From the NCBI GenBank assembly GCA_019634045.1, contig JAHQWA010000013.1, positions 1 to 39,123 of the forward strand: DNA of 39,123 nucleotides, read 5' to 3'. This document shows, piece after piece, positions 1-8,070 of the stretch. How positions within the stretch are numbered: position 1 is the first letter of the stretch; each line of letters begins with the position of its first letter. The notes beneath the pieces were generated by a model, which was not told where the DNA came from, did no database searches, and saw only the letters and a program-made list of their open reading frames with translations. A program made the translations under genes and the position numbers. The DNA comes from Saprospiraceae bacterium (GTDB lineage Bacteria > Bacteroidota > Bacteroidia > Chitinophagales > Saprospiraceae).

Positions 1-799
1 ACCAGAGAACAATTGGAGAGCCAGAAAAACTACAGGACAAACGCATCAAAACGCAATGCCCTTAAAGAGAGCAAAAATTCTATATGATCGGTGCACTTTG
101 CTTGGTTTTCGCCTCAAGCCGGCGAGGCTCTTCATTTTGGCATTGCCCCAAAACGAAGCAAAAACGCTAGAAAATGCAAACTCATCCTTCGAACAGTGCA
201 TTTTCAGGCCATCGCCACCTATTTTAACCTGTGCTTGGATAGCACAAATATTTGATCGTATGCCCTAGATATAATACGCTTCGGAATGTACTGTATATAA
301 TAGGGTTTCCGACGACTAATAAATGCCTTTGATCATGTTGCTACAGGTGAGTGTTCAAATTTAGGGTTGTCAATTTAGGTTTTCGGGGCCAATTAAAGAA
401 CCTCACATTTTCCCTTTCTGAGCGATCCGAAAGGTCAATAATAAGCCTCAAAAGTTGGCTTGATTGATCATTCTTTGACCATCAATGACTTGCTTGACAA
501 TAATTGATCCTGAAGGCTTTTTTGACCTGACTATCCACAATTCTCAAGCCCCAAATGCAGGAACAATTCTACCGGAATGAGAAACTTCATAAAATCTAGA
601 AAAAACCTCCATTCCAATTCCATATTATAGTAGAAAAGGATATATTGGCTTTTCGTAAATATTTATTTAGCGCGCTCCAAATGCTCCACAACAAACGTCA
701 ACTTTTTTTGAAAAAGATAGGACTAGCTTATTGAGGTCAAGATCAACTTGGTGCGCTCATTCTATGCTAATTTGTAATTAATCACCAAATATTCAGCAC
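1..799. other. Long non-coding stretch before the ELWxxDGT gene
   Basis: I see no convincing gene here. The one short open frame (56-268, plus) has no family signature, signal peptide or ribosome binding site. The stretch contains an imperfect inverted repeat at about 433-469 (arms GGTCAAT..AAGCC and GGCTTGATTGATC) and a small GC-rich hairpin near 111-128 (GCCTC/GAGGC arms). No sequence immediately before the gene at 800 matches the TAnnTTTG -7 box exactly. The nearest is a one-base-short TAATTTG around 769-775. Confidence 0.6.
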
Positions 800-2959
800 A
801 TGAAATCACCTGTACTGATCTGTCTTGGATTGCTATGCTTTGGCATGCTAAATAGCCAAAGTATCAGCCTCCTAAAAGACATCAATGATGGATCAAACGA
901 CGGCTTTACCTTTGTAGACAAAGCAGGTATAGCTTACAATGATCAATTTGTTTTCGCCGCAGAAGATGCGGATCATGGTAGTGAAATATGGATTTCGGAT
1001 GGCACGACGGATGGGACCCAACTATTAGCAGATATCAACTCAGGACCGGGAGGATCGAATTGCCAAAACTTTATCCTGCTGGGAGACAAGGTCGTATTCA
1101 CCGCAGAACATCCTGACTATGGAAAAGAACTTTGGATCACCGATGGTACAGAAGAAGGCACCTTTATGGTGAAAGACATTTACACGGGCTCCGAAGGAAG
1201 TATCGAAAGCTTTGCCAACGGTGAGGATTACTTTTATGTCTTTGAGGGTATCCTCTATTTTTCGGCAGAGAACAATAGTGCTGGGCAGGAATTGTGGCGA
1301 AGTGATGGTACAGCAGACGGAACATTTATGGTAAAGAATATCAGCACTTTCACCAACTCTTTCAAGCACAGCCGACCCAGTGAATTCGAAGCACATCAGG
1401 GAAAGCTTTATTTTTCGGCTGACAATACAAATGATGGGCGGGAGTTGTATGTGACTGATGGTACGGCGGCGGGTACCAGTATGGTCCGAAATTTAGATGG
1501 GAGCTCCTCTTCCAGTGATCCTACGGATCTCTTAAGTTTGGGGAATCATCTGCTGTTTATTGCAGAAGCTAGTTTCTTTAATACCGAGCTATGGATAAGC
1601 GATGGTACCTTTGCAGGAACGATGCTATTGAAAGAAATTAATCTATCGGGCAGCGGACTATCTACCAATCCTAATAGTAGTGAAAAGCGTTTGCATAGGG
1701 TAGGGGATTTAGCATTTTTCTCCGCCGATGATGGTATGAATGGCCCCGAGTTATGGCGAACCGATGGGACCGAAGCAGGCACTCAGATGGTCATTGATTT
1801 CCCAGCGGGAATCTTCGGGGAAGCTCCCCCGCAAAACTTCGTAGTTCTTGATAGTATTCTCTACTATAAGTATGACAATGGTTCTAATGGGAACGAATTA
1901 TGGAGAAGTAATGGAACAGAAGCCGGAACCTATATGGTCAAGGATATTCGTTCTGGTTTTTCTAGTTCGTTGGTGTTGCCTACTTCTATTACTGCCCACA
2001 ATGGTTTAGTTTACTTTGGAGCAGACAATTCCTCAGAGGGTATTGAGCTATGGGAAAGCGATGGTACGGAAGTTGGAACTGTACGGATATCAGATATTTA
2101 TCCAGGTGGGGGAGATGCTCGGCCACGGCATTTCCAAAGCGTGGGGGAGAGGTTGTTTTTTGCTGCTTTTCATCCTGACTATGGTTTTGAGTGGTGGGTG
2201 CTAGGGCCTACCCAACCCCTTGTTGCCAGCTATGCTACCAATAGCCCTCTAGGCTGTTTTGGTGATAGCGATGGAGTAATCAATCTCGATATCAGCGGGG
2301 GACAGACGCCCTATACGGTACTACTTGACGGAGTGATGCAACCCAATACTGATTTGGAGAATCTATCAGCCGGAACTTATGAAGTCAAAGTGAGTGATGC
2401 GACGGACTTGATACAAGAATTCACCATCACGATAGAACAGCCGGAAGAAATAGTAATCACTAGTACCATCACCCCGGCCACAGGAGGCAATAGTGACGGA
2501 ATGATCGAACTCAACGTCAGTGGAGGTACTCCGCCTTACACTTTTCAATGGGATGCGGATCAACAAACGGATACCTTAGTTTCTTTGGTAGGCGTTCCCG
2601 CCGGGGATTATGGGTTTACCGTGACCGATGCAAATGCTTGTACTAAATCCGAAAACTATACGGTGGATATGACTACCAGCCTTCAAGAAGTAGCTGAGAA
2701 TCAATGGGGGCAGTTGTATCCGAATCCGGTCAGAGACAAATTGACCATTGTGTTAAGTGATGCATTAGCGCTCGTATCCAACAAAAGGCTTAGAATCTTT
2801 AATGCTTTGGGGCAAGAGGTCTTCCAAAGGTATATGCCAGATGTGATTCTACAGCTAGAAGTATCAATACCCAAAGGTTTAGACTCAGGTATCTACTTCT
2901 ACCGAATTGAGGGGCAGCAGACAACCCTTGCCAGTGGTAAAGTCATACTGAAGCGATAA
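800..2959 (+). CDS. Secreted ELWxxDGT-repeat protein with SprB repeats and T9SS sorting domain
   Basis: Predicted exported protein of 719 residues with an N-terminal signal peptide (residues 1-19, ending in NSQS). About eight ELWxxDGT-type repeats follow, for example EIWISDGTTDGTQLL, ELWITDGTEEGTF, ELWRSDGTADGTF and ELYVTDGTAAGTS, spaced 45-65 residues apart over roughly residues 60-460. This resembles a beta-propeller-like repeat array. Two SprB-type repeats (about 485-545 and 550-615) carry the ISGGxxPY and AGxYxxxVxDA signatures. The C-terminus (about 635-719) has YPNPVRDKL, a GQEVF strand and a final GKVILKR, typical of the type A T9SS sorting domain. I infer outer-membrane secretion through T9SS and surface attachment or release. 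The substrate or partner is unknown. The downstream gene is convergent, so this gene is probably monocistronic. Confidence 0.9.
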   Translation: MKSPVLICLGLLCFGMLNSQSISLLKDINDGSNDGFTFVDKAGIAYNDQFVFAAEDADHGSEIWISDGTTDGTQLLADINSGPGGSNCQNFILLGDKVVFTAEHPDYGKELWITDGTEEGTFMVKDIYTGSEGSIESFANGEDYFYVFEGILYFSAENNSAGQELWRSDGTADGTFMVKNISTFTNSFKHSRPSEFEAHQGKLYFSADNTNDGRELYVTDGTAAGTSMVRNLDGSSSSSDPTDLLSLGNHLLFIAEASFFNTELWISDGTFAGTMLLKEINLSGSGLSTNPNSSEKRLHRVGDLAFFSADDGMNGPELWRTDGTEAGTQMVIDFPAGIFGEAPPQNFVVLDSILYYKYDNGSNGNELWRSNGTEAGTYMVKDIRSGFSSSLVLPTSITAHNGLVYFGADNSSEGIELWESDGTEVGTVRISDIYPGGGDARPRHFQSVGERLFFAAFHPDYGFEWWVLGPTQPLVASYATNSPLGCFGDSDGVINLDISGGQTPYTVLLDGVMQPNTDLENLSAGTYEVKVSDATDLIQEFTITIEQPEEIVITSTITPATGGNSDGMIELNVSGGTPPYTFQWDADQQTDTLVSLVGVPAGDYGFTVTDANACTKSENYTVDMTTSLQEVAENQWGQLYPNPVRDKLTIVLSDALALVSNKRLRIFNALGQEVFQRYMPDVILQLEVSIPKGLDSGIYFYRIEGQQTTLASGKVILKR

Positions 2960-2992
2960 CAGATTAAGGATCTTCTCTCGTAGATTTTTTGA

Positions 2993-3067
2993 ACCTCCCC
3001 ACTTTGTGACCTTGAAACAACATACTGAATCGGGATAGGAGCTTGGTCTGGTTTCAAGTGGGGAGGT
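2993..3067. repeat. Nested inverted repeat between convergent genes
   Basis: ACCTCCCCACTT at 2993-3004 is the exact reverse complement of AAGTGGGGAGGT at 3056-3067. A second perfect pair, CTTGAAAC at 3011-3018 and GTTTCAAG at 3051-3058, shares three bases with the first. Both can form in RNA from either strand, and the shared AAG makes them partly competing. A smaller hairpin, CTTAGC/GCTAAG, lies at 3069-3083 right after the stop codon of the minus-strand gene. There is no clean T-run, so a standard intrinsic terminator is not obvious. A termination or 3'-end stabilising role for the two convergent genes is inference. Confidence 0.65.
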
Positions 3068-3085
3068 ACTTAGCGCCGCTAAGCC

Positions 3086-4282
3086 CTAAGGCGTCCAGTT
3101 CTTTTTCGGAAAATACTTGGACAGAACCGGGTCTACATTTGAAAGGACAAGCCTAAAGCCTATTTTGGTGGAGGCATCCCCTTTTTTGATGCCTTGCCGA
3201 TTGCCAACTTGAGTGTATATTATTCCATCGGCCCAAGAACCACCTTTGCATATTTTAGTATCGTTGGTTCGCAATATGTTTTTGTCATGTTCCAACCATT
3301 TAATATACAGGCTAGCTAGCGGATCCGTTGGATCAATACTCCTCCTCAAGTGTTGGATTTGGCCTTCCACCTCTTGTAAACTTGTCAACTTTCTAATCGA
3401 TGGATTTGTAGCATCATAAGCATAAGTATACCCGGGATCACTTGTCCACTCAGATACGTTTCCTGCCAAATCATAAATACCTTGATAGTTGGGAGGGTAA
3501 GAGGCCACCTGGCAAGTATAGAGGCAGCCATCGTCGGCATAGTCCTTAAGCAGGACGTTATTTATATTGCGAATTTGCCCGATATTACAAAGCCGGTTTA
3601 TTTGCAAAACACTCTTGTCGACTGGCCAGACATAGACATGCCGCTTGGCTCTTTTTGATTCACTTTCTCTGTTTTTTGCAGCGCTTTCCCATTCCAGTTC
3701 CGATGGTAACCTAAAATTGGCAGTACTCTTGATTCCCTTCTTTTCCAAGAGCCTTTGCAGTTGCTCAGATTTCCACCTACAAAACGCTCGGGCTTGATCC
3801 CAAGTAATGCCAACAACAGGAAAACCATTAAATCTCGGATGCGAAAAGTAATGCTCAGCCATGGGCGCATTGTAGCTGTAGGGGAATTCTTTTACCCAAA
3901 GAGAAGTGTCTGGGAAGAATTGTTTTTTGGCGCTGGCTTGTCCTAGTTCTAGTACCTTTTCTTGGTAGAATTCCTTCCAATCTCCATTGGTCACTTCGGT
4001 TGCACTGATATAAAATGTATCTACGGCTGTTTTTTTCATTATCCCTGGAGAAAATAAGGTGGAATCCGATGCTGTCATTTTGAACTCAGGAGACGAAACT
4101 TGACCCATTGTAAAACTATCTCTTTCAATATAGATCATCTTTGAGAACAGAGATCGTATTTCTTTATCAACGGAGTAGTCTTTCGTAATTGCTTGCGTGG
4201 TATTTATTTTGGGATACTCCAACAAGAGGGGATACGCAAAAATTATCCCAACGCTTAGCAAATGATTTATTCTCAATTTCAT
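3086..4282 (-). CDS. Formylglycine-generating-enzyme-fold protein, GldK/GldJ-like
   Basis: Member of the SUMF1/FGE-sulfatase fold family, closest in style to the gliding/T9SS proteins GldK and GldJ. Signatures are FPDTSLWVKEFPYSYNAPMA, YFSHPRFNGFPVVGITWDQA, FRLPSELEWESAA, IYDLAGNVSEWTSD and the C-terminal KGGSW...IGFRLV. The start at 4282 is chosen because the next residues (KLRINHLLSVGIIFAYPLLL) form a signal peptide or membrane anchor. A longer frame reaches 4351 but adds 23 residues with no export character. The C-terminal segment after KGGSW lacks the paired cysteines of catalytic formylglycine-generating enzymes, so a structural role like that of GldK is more likely than sulfatase activation. 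GldK and GldJ are lipoproteins, and no lipobox cysteine is visible here. No other gld genes are adjacent, so this is probably a stand-alone paralogue. Confidence 0.8.
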   Translation of the reverse strand: MKLRINHLLSVGIIFAYPLLLEYPKINTTQAITKDYSVDKEIRSLFSKMIYIERDSFTMGQVSSPEFKMTASDSTLFSPGIMKKTAVDTFYISATEVTNGDWKEFYQEKVLELGQASAKKQFFPDTSLWVKEFPYSYNAPMAEHYFSHPRFNGFPVVGITWDQARAFCRWKSEQLQRLLEKKGIKSTANFRLPSELEWESAAKNRESESKRAKRHVYVWPVDKSVLQINRLCNIGQIRNINNVLLKDYADDGCLYTCQVASYPPNYQGIYDLAGNVSEWTSDPGYTYAYDATNPSIRKLTSLQEVEGQIQHLRRSIDPTDPLASLYIKWLEHDKNILRTNDTKICKGGSWADGIIYTQVGNRQGIKKGDASTKIGFRLVLSNVDPVLSKYFPKKNWTP

Positions 4283-4633
4283 CGGATTTGATTTTGTTGG
4301 TGATAAGGGGCTCTGTAGCTGCAATCCGAGGTCAATGGGACAAGGGATCATGGAAGTACAAATTAGAAAATATTCACGGGCTATTCTTTATCCGCCCAGA
4401 TTGTAATTTGCATGTGCTTAAACCTTTTCAGATTAAGGATATGGAGAAGGTTGCTAGCAAGATCCGTCCCTCCTACCTGTCTAACTCAGAAAGAAATAAT
4501 CTAGTAATACACCATATAAATGCTGAAACATTACCAAGAGTGAAATACCGTTTAACCGAAAAAGCTAAGAAACTTGTACCTGTAGGATGCCATACAAAGG
4601 ATTGGAAATTGAAGGAGGGGAGGAGAAATGTTG
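4283..4633. other. Gene-free stretch between GldK/J-like gene and tRNA-Val
   Basis: About 350 bases that should hold the promoter and 5' leader of the minus-strand GldK/J-like gene and the 3' trailer of the tRNA. I see no exact TAnnTTTG box on the minus strand and no clear hairpin-plus-T-run terminator. Long open frames crossing this stretch run antisense through the tRNA and are not credible genes. Confidence 0.55.
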
Positions 4634-4708
4634 TGGGCGATGGCGGATTCGAACCGCCGACCTCATGCCTGTCAAGCATGCGCTCTAAACCAACTGAGCT
4701 AATCGCCC
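4634..4708 (-). tRNA. tRNA-Val (anticodon GAC)
   Basis: Read on the minus strand this is a complete 75-base cloverleaf. It has acceptor GGGCGAT pairing with ATCGCCC, a D arm GCTC..GAGC, an anticodon stem CATGC/GCATG around the loop TTGACAG, a variable loop AGGTC, and a T arm GGCGG-TTCGAAT-CCGCC. The discriminator base is A. The anticodon is GAC, which reads GUC/GUU valine codons. CCA is not encoded (the sequence after the acceptor is A-C-A-A), so it must be added after transcription. Confidence 0.97.
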
Positions 4709-4736
4709 TCAAGAAAGGTCGCTTTCTAGCGGATTG

Positions 4737-4744
4737 CAAATATA
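4737..4744 (-). promoter_or_regulatory. Putative -7 box (TATATTTG) for tRNA-Val
   Basis: On the minus strand TATATTTG matches the Bacteroidota primary-sigma -7 consensus TAnnTTTG. It ends 28 bases before the tRNA 5' end, which would give a leader of about 20 bases. No good TTTG -33 element is seen at the usual 19-21 base distance. Confidence 0.5.
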
Positions 4745-4873
4745 TAAAAATAGCGATAAATGTGAATTCCTGCAATCGTTTTTTGCGGACAAGCTACCAC
4801 GCCTTAAAAATTTCCAGGTCCTTAAATGCAATTGAGTCAGGAAAGAAGAATAGGAACTACTTGGAAGGCCTTT

Positions 4874-5863
4874 TCAGTCTTTTGACGATTGAACAAAAGG
4901 ACTCCATGCACTTGTACGGCCATCAAACTTCCAAAAATCCATTAAAGGCCGGTTTCCTTTGTCCCAACCGCCAAATAGTACTACACCCTGAGCTGTATCA
5001 TTATAAAACAGGCTTGGTTTTCCTGCTCTTGCAGAAGGGCCATAACTCGTATGCTTATGCTTCACCCATCTTTCTCCTCTCCAATGCCAGGTGCCTCCTA
5101 AATATCCTTGATTATAACCACCAAATAGGATGGCAGATTTTGATATGAAATCATAAGCCATTCCATGATGATCCCTAGCAAGTGACTCATTATTATCTAT
5201 TAACTTCCACCCAAGCGCCTCATCCCACTCCCAAGTATCTCCATAAACGATCTTACCCTTTTCCGTTCGATCAAATCCGCCAAATAAAATCATCTTCTTT
5301 CTTTCAGAATCATAAGTCAAAGTATGCTGCAATCTTGCGGGGGGAATGGAAGAGGAGCTGATCCTTTTCCAATTCTCATCTTTATAGATCCAGGTATCGT
5401 TCAAGGATTGTTTTTCAGCATTAGAGCCACCAAATAGAAATACTCCCCCAGTATTTGAGTTAAAGACTAAAGCATGCGATTGTCTTTGCACCGGGCCAGT
5501 TGCTTTTAGTTGCGACCAAGCAGATCTGTTCCAACTCCATAGATCATTTAGCAATTGTCCCGTTTCGTTTTTTCCTCCAAATACCAGCAGTCGATCATTA
5601 AAAGCATCATAAACCATCGCATGGCCGCTACGAGCTTCTGGGGCTTCTTTCTGGTTTATTTTTTTCCACTGATTGTTCCTAAATACCCAGAGGTCATTTA
5701 GCCTCTTTTTGGCAGTACTGCAATACCCCCCGAAGAGAAAAATAGCATCATCTTTAGCATCATATGCTATCACGGGTTGGTTCCTTGGACAAGGACTATC
5801 TTCAATGGAGGAAGAACGATTAGATATTGAAAAACAGACTATTAACGCTAGTAGGTTTATCAT
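4874..5863 (-). CDS. Exported Kelch-repeat protein
   Basis: Protein of 329 residues with a hydrophobic N-terminus (MINLLALIVCFSISNRSSS) consistent with a signal peptide. It carries six Kelch-type repeats, each with a hydrophobic-FGG turn and a later Trp: FLFGGYC, LLVFGGKNETG..LNDLWSW, VFLFGGSNAEK..LNDTWIY, MILFGGFDRTE..GDTWEW, AILFGGYNQGY..GGTWHW and VVLFGGWDKGN..MDFWKF. Six blades imply one complete beta-propeller filling the whole protein, with no extra catalytic domain and no T9SS sorting domain. It starts about 70 bases downstream of the LytTR regulator gene on the same strand and could be cotranscribed with it. The ligand is unknown. Confidence 0.85.
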   Translation of the reverse strand: MINLLALIVCFSISNRSSSIEDSPCPRNQPVIAYDAKDDAIFLFGGYCSTAKKRLNDLWVFRNNQWKKINQKEAPEARSGHAMVYDAFNDRLLVFGGKNETGQLLNDLWSWNRSAWSQLKATGPVQRQSHALVFNSNTGGVFLFGGSNAEKQSLNDTWIYKDENWKRISSSSIPPARLQHTLTYDSERKKMILFGGFDRTEKGKIVYGDTWEWDEALGWKLIDNNESLARDHHGMAYDFISKSAILFGGYNQGYLGGTWHWRGERWVKHKHTSYGPSARAGKPSLFYNDTAQGVVLFGGWDKGNRPLMDFWKFDGRTSAWSPFVQSSKD

Positions 5864-5933
5864 GTAGCTTCTTTATTGAGGCTGCTTTGCATAGGGATTC
5901 TATACACCTTCTCTTTCCTATGCATGTTTATAG

Positions 5934-6656
5934 CTAGCCGATTAGCTTCTGACGATCCAGGTAGTCTAAGAAGGTCTTCTTGTACAAGCCCCCAATCGGA
6001 ATCGTACGTTCGGCTACCACAATATCATTTTTGCCAATGCTATCTACCCGATCCACAGAAATGATAAAAGATTTGTGCACACGCAGAAAAGGAGGGCAGG
6101 GGAGGACCTCTTCCAGTTTCTTGAGGTTTTGTAAAGTCATGATTTTATTGGTGGGGGTGAAGATGCGAGAATAGTCCTTCATCCCTTCGATATACTGTAT
6201 GTCTTGAAGTTTGATTTTTTGTAGTCGGTATTCCGAGCGGACCAGGATGAAGTCTTTGTCCGAACTAGCTGGAGTCGTCGTCGTGGGCTGTTGTACCTGG
6301 CGGACGTTTTCAAATACTTTTTCGGCAGCCTTTAAGAAGCGTTGGAAGCTGAACGGTTTTAGCAGGTAATCCACTACGTCCAATTCATATCCTCTTAGGG
6401 CATATTGGTCATAGGCGGTGGTGAGGATCACTTTTGGTTGGTTCTTCAACACCTCTAATAATTGTATTCCGGTCAGCTCATCCATTTGGATGTCCAAGAA
6501 CATGAGATCTACACGCTCCTGACGCAGAAAATTCAAAGCATCAAAAGCATTGTCGAAGGTGCCGCGTAGATCGAGGTAATCCACCTTAGCAATGTAGGTT
6601 TCCATCTTCTCGAGCGCTAGCGGCTCATCATCCACTGCAATACAACTAAGCTTCAT
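5934..6656 (-). CDS. LytTR-family response regulator
   Basis: 240-residue response regulator. The N-terminal receiver domain (about 1-120) shows the acidic pair VDDEP, the phosphoacceptor Asp55 in LMFLDIQMDE, Thr in LTTAYDQYA and Lys in YLLKPFSFQRF. The C-terminal LytTR DNA-binding domain (about 135-236) has FILVRSEYRLQKI, IQYIEGMKDYSRIF, FLRVHKSFIIS and IPIGGLYKK. Its partner kinase lies immediately upstream, with the kinase stop codon two bases before this ATG, so the two are almost certainly translated from one message. As a LytTR regulator it probably binds direct repeats upstream of target genes. No target is identifiable here, though the downstream Kelch gene is a candidate by position. 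Confidence 0.95.
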   Translation of the reverse strand: MKLSCIAVDDEPLALEKMETYIAKVDYLDLRGTFDNAFDALNFLRQERVDLMFLDIQMDELTGIQLLEVLKNQPKVILTTAYDQYALRGYELDVVDYLLKPFSFQRFLKAAEKVFENVRQVQQPTTTTPASSDKDFILVRSEYRLQKIKLQDIQYIEGMKDYSRIFTPTNKIMTLQNLKKLEEVLPCPPFLRVHKSFIISVDRVDSIGKNDIVVAERTIPIGGLYKKTFLDYLDRQKLIG

Positions 6657-6658
6657 GA

Positions 6659-7795
6659 TTAAGTGGTTTTGGGAGGGAGTGCAACGGTTTTGGCTTCGCT
6701 CATCCTTTGCCCAATCGGTAACCGCAAACTCACCTCAAAAGATTGGAGTTCATCATTAATGACCAACTCATATTGATCAGGGTATAGTAGGTCGAGTCTT
6801 CGTTTCACATTATTCAAACCAATGCCACCCGTTAAGTCCTTTGCCTCCACGTGGCCAGTGTCTTTTCTATTGAAGACGTATAGTTGGTAGTACTGTTTTC
6901 CTATATCTAATTTAATGCTAATGCCGGGTGCTTTACCGGTTTTTTTGCCGTGCTTATAGGCATTCTCGACGAATGGAACCAGTAGCATGGGCGGAATCAT
7001 CTTTCCCTGCGGATTGCCATTAACCTCGAATTGAATGAAGTTGGGATCTTTTACCCGCAAACGAATCAAATCGACCATGCTTTCCAGGTATTGTACCTCC
7101 TTGTACAGCGGTACAGATTCGGTGTTCGCCTCATATAGCATGTAGCGCATGATCTCGGATAACTTAACGATAGAATCCGAGGCTTTCTGCTGATCTTTGA
7201 AAACTAGCAGATCGATATTGTTTAGGGTATTGAACAAGAAATGGGGGTTGATTTGAGACCGCAATAAGGCTAGCTCACTGCTAAGACTTTGTTGGATCAA
7301 CTCTGACTGCTTTTTCTGGTCTCTTACCCAATATCGATACAATTGTATACCGCAGAAAAGGAAGACGTATACATCCATTCCCAAAATAATGCTCCAGATT
7401 CTCGGCAAGTAGAAGAAGGGGAGATCGTAGCCTTTTTCCATGTAAGGATTAACCACAAAATGGTAGATCCCATTTTCCAAAAGCACAAAAAAGGCATTAG
7501 AAATCAGGAAAAGGATGAGGAAGGTGGTGTACCGTTTTCGTAGTAAAAAGAAAGGAATGAGTAAATAGGCGGCAAAATAAACCGCAGCAATATCCACGGG
7601 GAGTACCCAGCCCATGTATTCCCAGAAATGCTCCGTCCATTCTCGGATCTGTGCATTGCGATAATACACCGATACTACACCCGCCCAAAATAGTAGGTGT
7701 GGCCCCACGCGTTTGATGATATCAATAAGCTTATTTTGCATCGACTGGAATTCTCTCCTAAAATTATTGAAAAAGTAGTTGCCCACCCTTGTCAT
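6659..7795 (-). CDS. LytS/YehU-type sensor histidine kinase
   Basis: Membrane sensor kinase of 378 residues. Four hydrophobic segments fall at about 31-47, 62-85, 90-110 and 132-155. A short linker helix leads to a His_kinase (PF06580) domain with the phosphoacceptor His185 in RSQINPHFLFNTLNNID. A degenerate HATPase follows, with the N-box VPFVENAYKHGKK and the glycine box GGIGLNNVKRRLDLLYP. There is no periplasmic sensing domain, so it may sense a membrane signal. Two starts are possible. The one at 7795 has a TAAGG about four bases upstream. Met19 at 7741 places the first membrane segment closer to the N-terminus, as is common in this family. It pairs with the adjacent LytTR regulator. Confidence 0.93.
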   Translation of the reverse strand: MTRVGNYFFNNFRREFQSMQNKLIDIIKRVGPHLLFWAGVVSVYYRNAQIREWTEHFWEYMGWVLPVDIAAVYFAAYLLIPFFLLRKRYTTFLILFLISNAFFVLLENGIYHFVVNPYMEKGYDLPFFYLPRIWSIILGMDVYVFLFCGIQLYRYWVRDQKKQSELIQQSLSSELALLRSQINPHFLFNTLNNIDLLVFKDQQKASDSIVKLSEIMRYMLYEANTESVPLYKEVQYLESMVDLIRLRVKDPNFIQFEVNGNPQGKMIPPMLLVPFVENAYKHGKKTGKAPGISIKLDIGKQYYQLYVFNRKDTGHVEAKDLTGGIGLNNVKRRLDLLYPDQYELVINDELQSFEVSLRLPIGQRMSEAKTVALPPKTT

Positions 7796-7942
7796 GAGCC
7801 TTACAATAGCTCAAATGGGAAACTATGCCGCTCAAGTCAACATAATTGCAGATGAAAAATTATCAGGCTTCCCATCTGTTTTTGTTTGCCGTTTAACGAG
7901 GAAAAAAGGGCGTTGGTCGGATATTTCAGATATCCGCACACC

Positions 7943-8056
7943 ATGATGCAACATTTCAACATCTTTGGAGTTATTACTATAGAGTTTTTTCATACTAGTT
8001 CAATTTGGCAGGTCGTGTCTTTGTGGCACGACTTTTTTTATTTTCCCCACTCCTAA
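7943..8056 (+). CDS. Possible 37-residue peptide or leader overlapping a terminator
   Basis: A small frame opens with ATGATG and encodes a peptide beginning MMQHFNIFGVITIEFF with two Trp codons. It reads straight through the intrinsic terminator at 8012-8039 and stops at 8054-8056. Aliphatic and aromatic residues dominate. The overlap of codons with a terminator hairpin resembles a biosynthetic-operon attenuator leader, but no plus-strand gene follows: the next gene is convergent. It could equally be chance reading of a small RNA. I do not recognise the peptide. Confidence 0.25.
   Translation: MMQHFNIFGVITIEFFHTSSIWQVVSLWHDFFYFPHS
8012..8039 (+). terminator. Intrinsic terminator of an unassigned plus-strand transcript
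   Basis: GTCGTG (8012-8017) pairs with CACGAC (8027-8032) around a nine-base loop, followed at once by seven T (8033-8039). The T-run is present only on the plus strand. It would therefore end a plus-strand RNA arising within about 7796-8010, where no recognised gene lies. Confidence 0.7.
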
Positions 8057-8070
8057 ATCTCGTCTTACAC

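Noticed and set aside
56..268. 70-codon plus-strand frame near the window start
   Set aside because: It has no signal peptide, domain or ribosome binding site, and the length is expected by chance. It is treated as non-coding.
4473..4775. 100-codon minus-strand frame over the tRNA
   Set aside because: It is a sense-strand translation of the tRNA itself (LDRHEVGGSNPPSP is a classic tRNA artefact), with no other support.
4189..5148. 319-codon plus-strand open frame crossing the tRNA
   Set aside because: It runs antisense through the GldK/J-like start, the tRNA and the Kelch gene end. Its FEPPTSCLSSMRSKPTEL segment is the well-known false translation of an antisense tRNA.
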